The translations under genes and the position numbers were made by a program. Below the pieces are notes generated by a model that made no database searches, had not been told where the DNA came from, and saw nothing but the letters and a program-made list of their open reading frames with translations. From NCBI GenBank assembly GCA_031547595.1, contig JAVBRU010000090.1, positions 1 to 24,976 on the forward strand: 24,976 bases of DNA. The letters are read 5' to 3'. Shown here piece by piece: positions 1 to 6,803 of the stretch. Numbering within the stretch: position 1 is the stretch's first letter; the number at the start of each line of letters is the position of its first letter. This DNA comes from JAVBRU01 sp031547595 (GTDB lineage: Bacteria > Bacillota > Clostridia > Christensenellales > Aristaeellaceae).

Positions 1-81
1 ATACCGCTTTTCCCTGTTATAATGCAAGTATTCCCCGACTTTTCTTGTGTTTCCAACGCCCGACCACTCCTACCCTTTGTC

Positions 82-143
82 TTGCCAGGGTAAACGCCAC
101 TCTGTCGCGTTTACCCTGGCAACGTTGCGTTTACTTTGGCAAC
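82..143. repeat. Perfect 15-bp inverted repeat plus a third direct copy
   Basis: TTGCCAGGGTAAACG (82-96) is followed after 11 nt by its exact reverse complement CGTTTACCCTGGCAA (108-122). A further copy with two changes (CC to TT) lies at 127-143, giving a direct repeat of GCGTTTACCCTGGCAAC (107-123) with a 20-bp period. No T-run follows either arm, so this does not look like a normal intrinsic terminator. It could be a binding site for a dimeric regulator, a structured RNA, or an attachment or accessory site for the nearby recombinases; the sequence alone does not decide. I see no credible gene in the rest of 1-276: the short open frame at 45-236 has no ribosome binding site and spans the repeats. 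Confidence 0.75.
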
Positions 144-276
144 TCACCAAAATATGTTGCCGTTTCACAACAATATATCAGAACACCACACTTCTTTGGC
201 CATTCTGATCACAATTTAGCCAAGATTATTTTTTAGCAAAGCAAAAGATGCAATAGATAGATGCGAGAATAAGCAA

Positions 277-1863
277 TCACGATAATGCTTTACTCCCATC
301 CTTAAACCCAAACTCCATCTTCCCATCCGGGAAAACCATGACCTCCTCAACCACCCCAACCCACAGTTTCTCATCAAAAGCTGTCAGCAGCTCTTCCCTA
401 CCCCTGAACAGATCCAGACAAGACTTTATCTGGAGTGTCTTGCTCTGATGCTGGGTTCGGATATCGGTCAGCCGTTGGAGTGCTTCTTTGGCTGCCGTCC
501 ATTTTGAGGCCATTTCCTCATACTTCTGGGCATACTGCTGCTGATCCTGCGCCTGGCGGGTGTTGTTTTCAATGGCCTGCCGCATTTCAAAAGCCACGGC
601 GTTGGCATCCCGCTCAGCTGCTGCAATCTTGCTTTCGATTCCGCTCAGGTCGGATAGTTTTGCAATAGCCGCTTCCAGCGCAGCAATGATCTCCTCCCGG
701 TTCAGGATCATGCGGTTCATGACTGCGATAAAAGCATCCTGAATCTCTTCTTCATAAAAATGCGGTGTGGTGCATTTCTTGCCGTTTTGAAACTTGTGGC
801 CGCACTGCCAAATCGTGCGCCGGTACTGGCTGTTGGAATGCCAGACACGCCGGCCATAGAAGTTACCGCACTCCGAGCAAACCAGCTTATTGGAGAAAAT
901 GCTGACACTGTTCCGGCGGCGCTTGTCCCTCTTTCGTTTATCCATTTCAATCTGCACCAGATCGAAGACCTCGGGCGGGATAATAGCATGGTGGCTTTGC
1001 GCAATGTAATACTGTTGCACTTCCCCACTGTTCGCTTTCTTTTCTTTTGTAAGAAAGTTTGTTGTAAAGGACTTTTGCAATAGTGCCGCGCCCTTGTATT
1101 TTTCGTTGGTCAGGATGCTGTGAATGGTGGAAGGAGGCCATGTCTTTTTGCCGCTGGGCGATGGAATGCCCCTTACTTCCAACGCTTCCGCAATGCCATT
1201 CTCGGTGCGCCCCTTTACAAACAGCCAATAGATCAGGCGAATGATTTTTGCTTCGCTCTCAATGATGCTGGGCAGGCCATCCTCCCCTTTTTCATACCCC
1301 AGGAAATGCTTGTAGGGCATCCATACCTTGCCGTTGGAGAAGGAATTGCGGATGCCCCAGGTCACATTCTTGGAAATGCTGTGGCTTTCCTCCTGGGCCA
1401 GCGAACTCAAAAAAGTAATGATCATTTCGCTGTTATCATCCAGGGAGTTGATGCTTTCCTTCTCGAAATAGATGCCCACACCGCGCGCTTTCAAAAGGCG
1501 GATGGTGGAAAGGGCATCTACTGTGTTTCTTGCAAAACGGGAGATGGACTTGAGGACAATCAGGTCGATCTTTCCGTCGAGCGCGTCCTGGATCATCTGA
1601 TTGAAGCCGTCCCTGTGCTTCAGGCTGGTGCCGGAGATCCCTTTATCGGTATAGACATCAACAAACTCCCATTCTTCTCTGGACTGGATGTACTCGGTGA
1701 AGTAACTGACCTGGGCATCATAGCTGTTTTGCTGCTCGTCCTCTTTGGTGGACACACGGGCGTAGCCGGCCACCCGCTTTTTCCAGCGCTGCGCCATTGT
1801 ATTGGCTTGCTGCGGTACGGGCGGTATATAGGTGATTTCCCTGGCCAAAGCAGCCTGCGTCAT
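277..1863 (-). CDS. Large serine recombinase (528 aa)
   Basis: Site-specific DNA recombinase of the large serine family, which integrates and excises mobile elements by double-strand cleavage through a 5'-phosphoserine link. Seen: an N-terminal resolvase-type catalytic domain (about 30-170) with the YARVS motif, nucleophile Ser38, and the SISRFARNT motif carrying Arg109 and Arg112; a recombinase DNA-binding domain (about 185-300) with the typical NEKYKG element; a zinc ribbon with Cys329, Cys332, Cys354 and Cys364; then a charged helical, probably coiled-coil, stretch (about 385-480) and a short tail. The length is normal for the family. The start at 1863 has AAGGAGG seven bases upstream, and its ATG overlaps the stop of the preceding recombinase (ATGA), so the two are translationally coupled. 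All catalytic residues are present, so it is probably active. The att site it uses cannot be told from its sequence. Confidence 0.95.
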   Translation of the reverse strand: MTQAALAREITYIPPVPQQANTMAQRWKKRVAGYARVSTKEDEQQNSYDAQVSYFTEYIQSREEWEFVDVYTDKGISGTSLKHRDGFNQMIQDALDGKIDLIVLKSISRFARNTVDALSTIRLLKARGVGIYFEKESINSLDDNSEMIITFLSSLAQEESHSISKNVTWGIRNSFSNGKVWMPYKHFLGYEKGEDGLPSIIESEAKIIRLIYWLFVKGRTENGIAEALEVRGIPSPSGKKTWPPSTIHSILTNEKYKGAALLQKSFTTNFLTKEKKANSGEVQQYYIAQSHHAIIPPEVFDLVQIEMDKRKRDKRRRNSVSIFSNKLVCSECGNFYGRRVWHSNSQYRRTIWQCGHKFQNGKKCTTPHFYEEEIQDAFIAVMNRMILNREEIIAALEAAIAKLSDLSGIESKIAAAERDANAVAFEMRQAIENNTRQAQDQQQYAQKYEEMASKWTAAKEALQRLTDIRTQHQSKTLQIKSCLDLFRGREELLTAFDEKLWVGVVEEVMVFPDGKMEFGFKDGSKALS

Positions 1864-3185
1864 GACATTTCCTCCTTCTCCAGCCTGTCCTGATAACGAC
1901 TTCGGGCCAATGACTTCTGGTTTTCATTCCACTTGCGGGAACTGTGCACCCATGTTTTTGTGATGATCTGCTCGTTTCGCATATGAAACTCCAAGGTAAA
2001 GGGCTGTGGGATCACGATTTTCTCGATGTGCTTTTTGAAGGTATCCACATCAAAACATGGGATGCCGAGCACCTGATTGGTAACTTCGATCAGTATGTCT
2101 TCCGGAATCTGCTGGGCTTGGCAGTGATTTTTGCCGAGTCGGTTATAGGTACCGCAGATCCACACAGGCCGGATGTACTTGGGCCCGGAGCTGGCCATTT
2201 TGTGCATGTAGTGCGCACCACATATGCTACAGGTGATCAGGCTGCTGAACGGGTATGTCTTCTGTTCGGTGAACGCCGTGCTGTACAATGCCGTGCGCTG
2301 CTTCTTTTCGGCTTGCACAGCCGCGAACATCTCACGACCGATGATAGCAGGGTGATGATTGCGCACATAATACTGCGCGAGCTCGCCCTTATTGGGCTTT
2401 TGCAATTTGCTCAAATGATCGGATACATAGGACTTTTGCAGGAGCAGATCGCCGATGTATTTTTCGTTGGAAAGAATGTTGTTTATGGCCCCATCTGTCC
2501 ATTTCCCGCCGTTTTTCGTGGGAGAGTTCAGCGAGATGAGCTTCCGTCGAATGGCGTTGGGGCCCATTCCACTTAAATAATCCTGATAAATCATGCGGAT
2601 TATTTCCGCTTCATTGGGGATTATCCTATACTCACCATGCTGTACTTTGTAGCCATAAATGCGGCAAAAGCTCGCTTTGCCCATGGAGAAGTTTTTGCGG
2701 ATGCGCCACTTGCAGTTGCTGGATACCGCCCTGCTCTGTTCCTGGGCATGAGAGGCCATGACTGTCAGCAGCAGCTCGCCCTCCTCGCTCAGGGTATGCA
2801 CATGCTCTTCTTCGAAGTAAACATCAATGCTCAGGGCTTTCAGCTTGCGGACGGTATTGAGCAAATCCACCGTGTTCCGTGCAAAACGCGTGATGGACTT
2901 GGTGATGATCCTGTCGATCTGGCCTTTTTCACATGCCAGGAGCATCTGTTGAAAAGCATCCCGGTTGTCCTTGGTGCCGGTCACTGCTTCGTCTGCAAAG
3001 ATACCAGCAAAAGCCCAGTCGGGACGTTTCTGGATGTAGTTATTATAGTAGCTGACCTGCGCGGACAAAGAATGGAGCATGGCATCCTTGCCGCTGGACA
3101 CGCGGGCATAGGCGGCCACACGCTGCCGTACGACAGGCACCGGCGGCATCACGGGCCGCTTGATCACTTCAACAATTCGCTCCAT
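1860..3185 (-). CDS. Large serine recombinase, shorter partner (441 aa)
   Basis: Second serine recombinase, first gene of the minus-strand pair. Seen, numbered from the preferred start: catalytic domain with YARVS and nucleophile Ser30, SITRFARNT with Arg100 and Arg103, a recombinase domain with NEKYIGDLLLQKS (about 239-253), and a zinc ribbon with Cys319, Cys322, Cys344 and Cys355. After the zinc ribbon it has only about 85 residues and lacks the long coiled coil of its neighbour, so the pair is asymmetric. An upstream ATG at 3209 keeps the frame open but has no ribosome binding site; the ATG at 3185 has AAGGAGG nine bases upstream and is preferred. Tandem serine recombinases of this kind are common at the ends of Clostridial integrative elements and prophage-like islands; both partners may be needed, as in other two-recombinase systems. 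That last point is inference. Confidence 0.93.
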   Translation of the reverse strand: MERIVEVIKRPVMPPVPVVRQRVAAYARVSSGKDAMLHSLSAQVSYYNNYIQKRPDWAFAGIFADEAVTGTKDNRDAFQQMLLACEKGQIDRIITKSITRFARNTVDLLNTVRKLKALSIDVYFEEEHVHTLSEEGELLLTVMASHAQEQSRAVSSNCKWRIRKNFSMGKASFCRIYGYKVQHGEYRIIPNEAEIIRMIYQDYLSGMGPNAIRRKLISLNSPTKNGGKWTDGAINNILSNEKYIGDLLLQKSYVSDHLSKLQKPNKGELAQYYVRNHHPAIIGREMFAAVQAEKKQRTALYSTAFTEQKTYPFSSLITCSICGAHYMHKMASSGPKYIRPVWICGTYNRLGKNHCQAQQIPEDILIEVTNQVLGIPCFDVDTFKKHIEKIVIPQPFTLEFHMRNEQIITKTWVHSSRKWNENQKSLARSRYQDRLEKEEMS

Positions 3186-3194
3186 CGGCGTGTT

Positions 3195-3201
3195 CCTCCT
3201 T
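3195..3201 (-). promoter_or_regulatory. Ribosome binding site deciding the recombinase start
   Basis: AAGGAGG on the minus strand lies nine bases before the ATG at 3185. The in-frame ATG at 3209 has nothing comparable, so this site argues for the shorter 441-residue protein. Confidence 0.7.
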
Positions 3202-3232
3202 GAGGACATGTTCGCTCATAATCAGCGTTTTA

Positions 3233-3353
3233 TCAACTGATATAGCGTGAAAGTATGCCCCATACGGGAGAGAATTTTTGCGCCAGTATTCGTTCAATCT
3301 GCACAAATTCATGGTCGGTAATAAGCCCCTTAGAAGTAGAATAGTGTATTCAT
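3233..3353 (-). pseudogene. Remnant of a small SHOCT-like gene
   Basis: On the minus strand, 3349-3233 reads as a short open stretch containing GLITDHEFVQIERIL followed by AQKFSPVWG, ending in TGA. This resembles the C-terminal SHOCT-type motif (Gly-Leu-Ile-Thr, then an acidic Phe/Tyr-containing helix) of small proteins often encoded just upstream of serine recombinases in Clostridial elements. It has no start codon in frame: TGA immediately precedes it. The ATG at 3353 lies in another frame that stops after seven codons, so a single frameshift or loss of the 5' half would explain it. It could also be chance similarity; only about 38 codons support the call. Confidence 0.4.
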
Positions 3354-3407
3354 TCTCTCAAAAAAAGCTAGATTTCTACATCATGCAAAAAATCTTTATT
3401 CAAGGGC

Positions 3408-3436
3408 TTGACAATGTATATTATGGGTGATATTAT
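3408..3436 (+). promoter_or_regulatory. Sigma-A promoter of the sugar operon
   Basis: TTGACA (3408-3413, perfect -35) and TATTAT (3431-3436, -10) are separated by exactly 17 bases. The expected transcription start is near 3443, inside the palindromic operator that follows. This is the only strong promoter I found for the whole plus-strand gene run. Confidence 0.85.
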
Positions 3437-3437
3437 G

Positions 3438-3457
3438 TTGATGAAGCGCTTCACCAA
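3438..3457 (+). promoter_or_regulatory. Primary operator O1 for the LacI-type repressor
   Basis: TTGATGAAGCGCTTCACCAA is a 20-bp palindrome with one mismatched pair; the core TGAAGCGCTTCA is perfect and centred on a CG step, as expected for LacI-family operators, where hinge-helix leucines insert at the central CG. It begins one base after the -10 hexamer and covers the predicted start point, so a bound repressor would block polymerase. It precedes the repressor gene itself, so autoregulation is expected. It does not fit the spacing of a CcpA cre site. Confidence 0.85.
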
Positions 3458-3464
3458 TGAGAAT

Positions 3465-3468
3465 GGAG
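3465..3468 (+). promoter_or_regulatory. Ribosome binding site deciding the repressor start
   Basis: GGAG ends six bases before the ATG at 3475. The upstream in-frame ATG at 3457 overlaps the end of the operator and has no ribosome binding site. Confidence 0.65.
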
Positions 3469-3474
3469 AACGAA

Positions 3475-4497
3475 ATGGCAAAGAGAATCGGCATTCATGA
3501 TGTAGCAGAAGCAGCTGGAGTATCCGTTACGACAGCATCGTACGTGCTCAATCAAAAAGCTAACACGCGCATTGGTGCGGATACCGCGGCGCGCGTGCTG
3601 GAAGCGGCAAAAAAACTATCCTATGAGCCGAATCTCTCTGCCAGAACGCTGGCCAGCCGTCAATCCAAGCTGATTGGCGTCATCATACCCATGATTGGTG
3701 CCGGGCGTCAGGTGATGTTCAGCAATCCGTTTTATGGTGATTTCCTTAGTGCTGCAGAATATACTGCCCGGGAAAATGGCTATCATCTGCTGATTTCCGG
3801 CACAGCGACAGACCAGAACTATTCCAGCGTGGTCAAAACACGCCAGCTGGACGGTATTATCGTGGTGGGTGCGTATCCGGGTGACGCCATTGAAGAAATC
3901 AAGAAGACAGGCATCCCCATCGTACTGGTGGACTGCTATATCGAGGATCCTTACTTTCACAAAATCGGCATCAACGACCGGCATTGTGGATATCTGGCTA
4001 CCCGCTATTTGCTGGAACAGGGCCACCGCAGGATCGCCCTGGTATGCGGAGAGCCCAGCGGCGGCGGCGTGATGGAGCAGCGCTATCGCGGCTATCAGGA
4101 TGCCCTTCAGGAAGCGGGCATTGCGCACGACAGCAGGCTAATGTATGCTGGAGCCGTAGATTATTCCTTTGGCGAGCAGACGGCAGCAGAGCTGCTGCGG
4201 CGCGGAAACGGCGAGACTGCGGCGTTTGTCACCTCCGACATCACAGCGCTTGGGCTTCTCAACGGCATGCGGGAGCAGGGAAAATCGGTGCCCGAGGATT
4301 TATCCATTATAGGTTTTGACGATGTTTCGCTTTCCTGGATGTGTGTGCCTAAGCTGACCACTGTACACCAGAATATCAGCGAGAAGGGCTCGCTGGCCGC
4401 GCAGGTAGTCGTGGACGCCATTCATGGCGGCGAAAAACGCGATGTGATGCTGCCGGTGCACGTTGTGGAACGCGCTAGCGTGCGAAAAATAAAGTAA
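3475..4497 (+). CDS. LacI/GalR-family transcriptional repressor (340 aa)
   Basis: Sugar-responsive DNA-binding repressor, first gene of the operon. Seen: an N-terminal helix-turn-helix (residues 5-26, recognition helix around VSVTTASYVLNQ), a hinge helix at about 53-61 (NLSARTLAS) with Leu59 in the minor-groove-lever position, and a periplasmic-binding-protein-like effector domain starting at SKLIGVIIP and including DGIIVVG, GHRRIALVCG and IIGFDDVSLS. About 340 residues is the normal length. The start at 3475 is chosen over 3457 because of its ribosome binding site. It should bind the palindrome at 3438-3457 and the second copy at 5000-5015, and release DNA on binding an imported sugar or breakdown product. 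The gap to the next gene is 11 bases, so it is co-transcribed with the genes it controls. The effector cannot be predicted from sequence. Confidence 0.93.
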   Translation: MAKRIGIHDVAEAAGVSVTTASYVLNQKANTRIGADTAARVLEAAKKLSYEPNLSARTLASRQSKLIGVIIPMIGAGRQVMFSNPFYGDFLSAAEYTARENGYHLLISGTATDQNYSSVVKTRQLDGIIVVGAYPGDAIEEIKKTGIPIVLVDCYIEDPYFHKIGINDRHCGYLATRYLLEQGHRRIALVCGEPSGGGVMEQRYRGYQDALQEAGIAHDSRLMYAGAVDYSFGEQTAAELLRRGNGETAAFVTSDITALGLLNGMREQGKSVPEDLSIIGFDDVSLSWMCVPKLTTVHQNISEKGSLAAQVVVDAIHGGEKRDVMLPVHVVERASVRKIK

Positions 4498-4508
4498 GGA
4501 GGGGCGCT

Positions 4509-6800
4509 ATGAGCATCAAACACATGCCCTATGGCATGCATGAAAATGAAAACTGTGGGTTTGGGCGGCTGCCTGTCGCCCCTCTTGCCGGAGAGACGGT
4601 GACGATTTTTGCCCGCCTGGACGCGCAGAACACAAATGCCGTGCTACAATGGACGGTTGACGGTACTTCGCAGTGTGATATTCAGGCCGCCATGACTAAG
4701 CGTCCCCATGACAACCAGCCATATGCAGAATTTACGCTTCAAATGCCCGAAAGCCTGTGCGTTATCTCTTACCGCATTTGTACAGAGGATGATCAGACAG
4801 GATGGTATTATTTTGACACCCTGCAAAGCCGCACATTGGATGAAAAGCACCTCGTATTCTGCGACGATGCTTGTGTCGTGATGGTAAATGAGGATGTCAG
4901 CCTGTCTCTCCTGTGGAAATCAGGGCAGCTTCAGGTATATGCAGGCGATCTGCGCACAAAAAAGATAACGAATTCCTGCCAACAGAATTTTTTCAACATG
5001 GTGAAGCGCTTCACCTTTGGTAAGGGAAGCTTATTGCCCACAATCCATATCCTTTATGACAAGCAAGGCAATATCCACGAAGTGACACTTGTTTGCCAGC
5101 TGGCTGGCCAGCGTGTATATGGCCTGGGCGAGCGCTTTGACGGCGTCAACCAGCAAGACAAAGCGCTGGTCCTGCGGGTGGAAGAGTATTTTGGCACACA
5201 GGAAGACCACAGCTATTTGCCGGTTTCCATGCTGATGACCGAGGCGGGCATCGGCCTGTATAACGACAATCTGCGCACCACCCAGATGAGCTTTTGCAAA
5301 GCGAAAAACGGAACAATTGTTACCCTGCGCCAGCAAACGGCGCAAACGGGCCTGTTATTTACGCTACACCTGTTGCACGGCACGCCTGTACGCATGCTGC
5401 AGCAGTATCACGCAGCCACTGGGCAACCCGCATTGCCGCCCAAGTGGGCGCTGGGCATCTGGATGTCCGCCAACGGATGGAACAGCCAACGTGAGACGCT
5501 GCACCAGCTGGCTATGTGCCGGCAGCACGATCTGCCCGCCACCGCCCTTGTGCTGGAAGCGTGGAGCGATGAAAAGACCTTCTATTTATGGAACGATGCG
5601 CAGTATTCCCTTCAAGACGGCGAAAAGCAATATACCCTGCAGGATATGTGCTTCCCGGAGGACGGCCTGTGGCCAGACCCTGCCGCCATGATCCGGGAGT
5701 TTCAGGCGGCGGGCATCCAGACGGTGCTATGGCAAATCCCTGTGATCAAGCACGCCTTTGAAGGCAGTATCCCGCAATTGGACGCCGATGAACAATACGT
5801 GATTAAAAAGGGCTACTGCATCCACCAGGCCGATGGTACGCCCTACCGCATCAGTGATGGCTGGTTCAGCGGCAGTCTGCTGCTGGATTTCACCAACGAG
5901 GATGCCCGTGCCTGGTGGTTTGGCAAGCGGCAGTACCTGCTGGATATGGGGGTTGCAGGCTTCAAAACAGACGGTGGCGAGTTTTTGTTCGACGCGGAAG
6001 CCTTATTGCAAAACGGCATGCGCGGCGATGAAGCGCACAATGCTTATCCCCTGCAGTACATTCGCGCCTACAATCAGTTTGCCGGGGTCACCTTCAGCCG
6101 TGCCGGCTACGCGGGTGCGCAAACCATGCCCATCCACTGGGCGGGGGATCAGCTGAGCACGTGGGAGGCCCTTCGCGCCCAGGTATCGGCGGGCCTCAGC
6201 GCCGGACTAAGCGGTATTGCATTCTGGAGCTTTGATTTGGCGGGCTTTGCGGGCCCGCTGCCCAGTGCAGAATTATACCTGCGCGCGCTGGCAGTGGCGG
6301 CATTTTGCCCGGTGATGCAGTGGCACTCGGAGCCCCGGAATGGCCAGTATGATTTCACCGCCGGGTCGGAAGAGCTAAACGACCGCAGCCCCTGGAACAT
6401 CGCCGCAAGGACGGGTGATGCGCGCGTTCTATCCGCATACAGAAGGCTGGCCAAGCTGCGCATGCGGCTGCTGGATGTTTTATATGAAGAAGCGCATTTT
6501 GCAACAGCCTCTTCCCGCCCGCTGATGGCGCACCTGATCATCGATTACCCGGATGACCCGATGGTGTGGGATATCGAGGATGAATACATGCTGGGGCGGG
6601 ATCTGCTGGTTGCGCCGGTTTTGTGGGAAAATGAAGCCGGGCGCAGGGTGTACCTCCCAGCCGGTGAATGGACGGAGCTGTTCACGGGCGTGCAGTATGC
6701 CGGGTGCCAATGGACCACCTGCGCTTGCCCGGCGGGCGAAGTTCTGGTGTTTGCAAGGAATCATGTAGCGCTTATGCAATCTTTGTTTCAGGAGGAATGA
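4509..6800 (+). CDS. Cytoplasmic GH31 alpha-glycosidase (763 aa)
   Basis: Retaining alpha-glycosidase or alpha-glycosyltransferase of glycoside hydrolase family 31. Seen: an N-terminal beta-rich region (1-about 300) beginning PYGMHENEN and including YGLGERFDG (204-212), then a TIM barrel from about 305 with VLEAWSDE (348-355), GFKTDGGEF with nucleophile Asp488, FSRAGYAG (529-536), and WAGDQ with acid/base Asp547, then a C-terminal beta region with LLVAPVL. There is no signal peptide, so it acts inside the cell on imported oligosaccharides. AAGGAGG lies six bases before the start. It is a clear paralogue of the secreted GH31 at the operon end. GH31 covers alpha-glucosidases, alpha-xylosidases, sulfoquinovosidases and 6-alpha-glucosyltransferases; an alpha-glucosidic substrate fits the neighbouring GH65 enzyme but is inference. 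Codons 164-169 carry a perfect operator palindrome. Confidence 0.93.
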   Translation: MSIKHMPYGMHENENCGFGRLPVAPLAGETVTIFARLDAQNTNAVLQWTVDGTSQCDIQAAMTKRPHDNQPYAEFTLQMPESLCVISYRICTEDDQTGWYYFDTLQSRTLDEKHLVFCDDACVVMVNEDVSLSLLWKSGQLQVYAGDLRTKKITNSCQQNFFNMVKRFTFGKGSLLPTIHILYDKQGNIHEVTLVCQLAGQRVYGLGERFDGVNQQDKALVLRVEEYFGTQEDHSYLPVSMLMTEAGIGLYNDNLRTTQMSFCKAKNGTIVTLRQQTAQTGLLFTLHLLHGTPVRMLQQYHAATGQPALPPKWALGIWMSANGWNSQRETLHQLAMCRQHDLPATALVLEAWSDEKTFYLWNDAQYSLQDGEKQYTLQDMCFPEDGLWPDPAAMIREFQAAGIQTVLWQIPVIKHAFEGSIPQLDADEQYVIKKGYCIHQADGTPYRISDGWFSGSLLLDFTNEDARAWWFGKRQYLLDMGVAGFKTDGGEFLFDAEALLQNGMRGDEAHNAYPLQYIRAYNQFAGVTFSRAGYAGAQTMPIHWAGDQLSTWEALRAQVSAGLSAGLSGIAFWSFDLAGFAGPLPSAELYLRALAVAAFCPVMQWHSEPRNGQYDFTAGSEELNDRSPWNIAARTGDARVLSAYRRLAKLRMRLLDVLYEEAHFATASSRPLMAHLIIDYPDDPMVWDIEDEYMLGRDLLVAPVLWENEAGRRVYLPAGEWTELFTGVQYAGCQWTTCACPAGEVLVFARNHVALMQSLFQEE
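5000..5015 (+). promoter_or_regulatory. Intragenic auxiliary operator O2
   Basis: GGTGAAGCGCTTCACC is a perfect 16-bp palindrome inside the first GH31 gene. It shares 14 consecutive bases (TGAAGCGCTTCACC) with the promoter-proximal operator, including the whole perfect core with the central CG. The centres of the two sites are 1560 bp apart. By analogy with lacO2 inside lacZ, it may allow the repressor to bridge two sites by DNA looping, or act as a roadblock. Binding is inferred from sequence identity only. Confidence 0.7.
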
Positions 6801-6803
6801 GCC

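Noticed and set aside
45..236. Short plus-strand open frame of 63 codons
   Set aside because: No ribosome binding site, no recognisable motif, and it runs through the repeat cluster at 82-143.
3438..3457. Reading the promoter palindrome as a CcpA cre site
   Set aside because: The half-sites are closer together than in cre (TGAA-GCGC-TTCA rather than TGAAA-GCGC-TTTCA), and the site matches a second copy inside the operon, which points to the local repressor.
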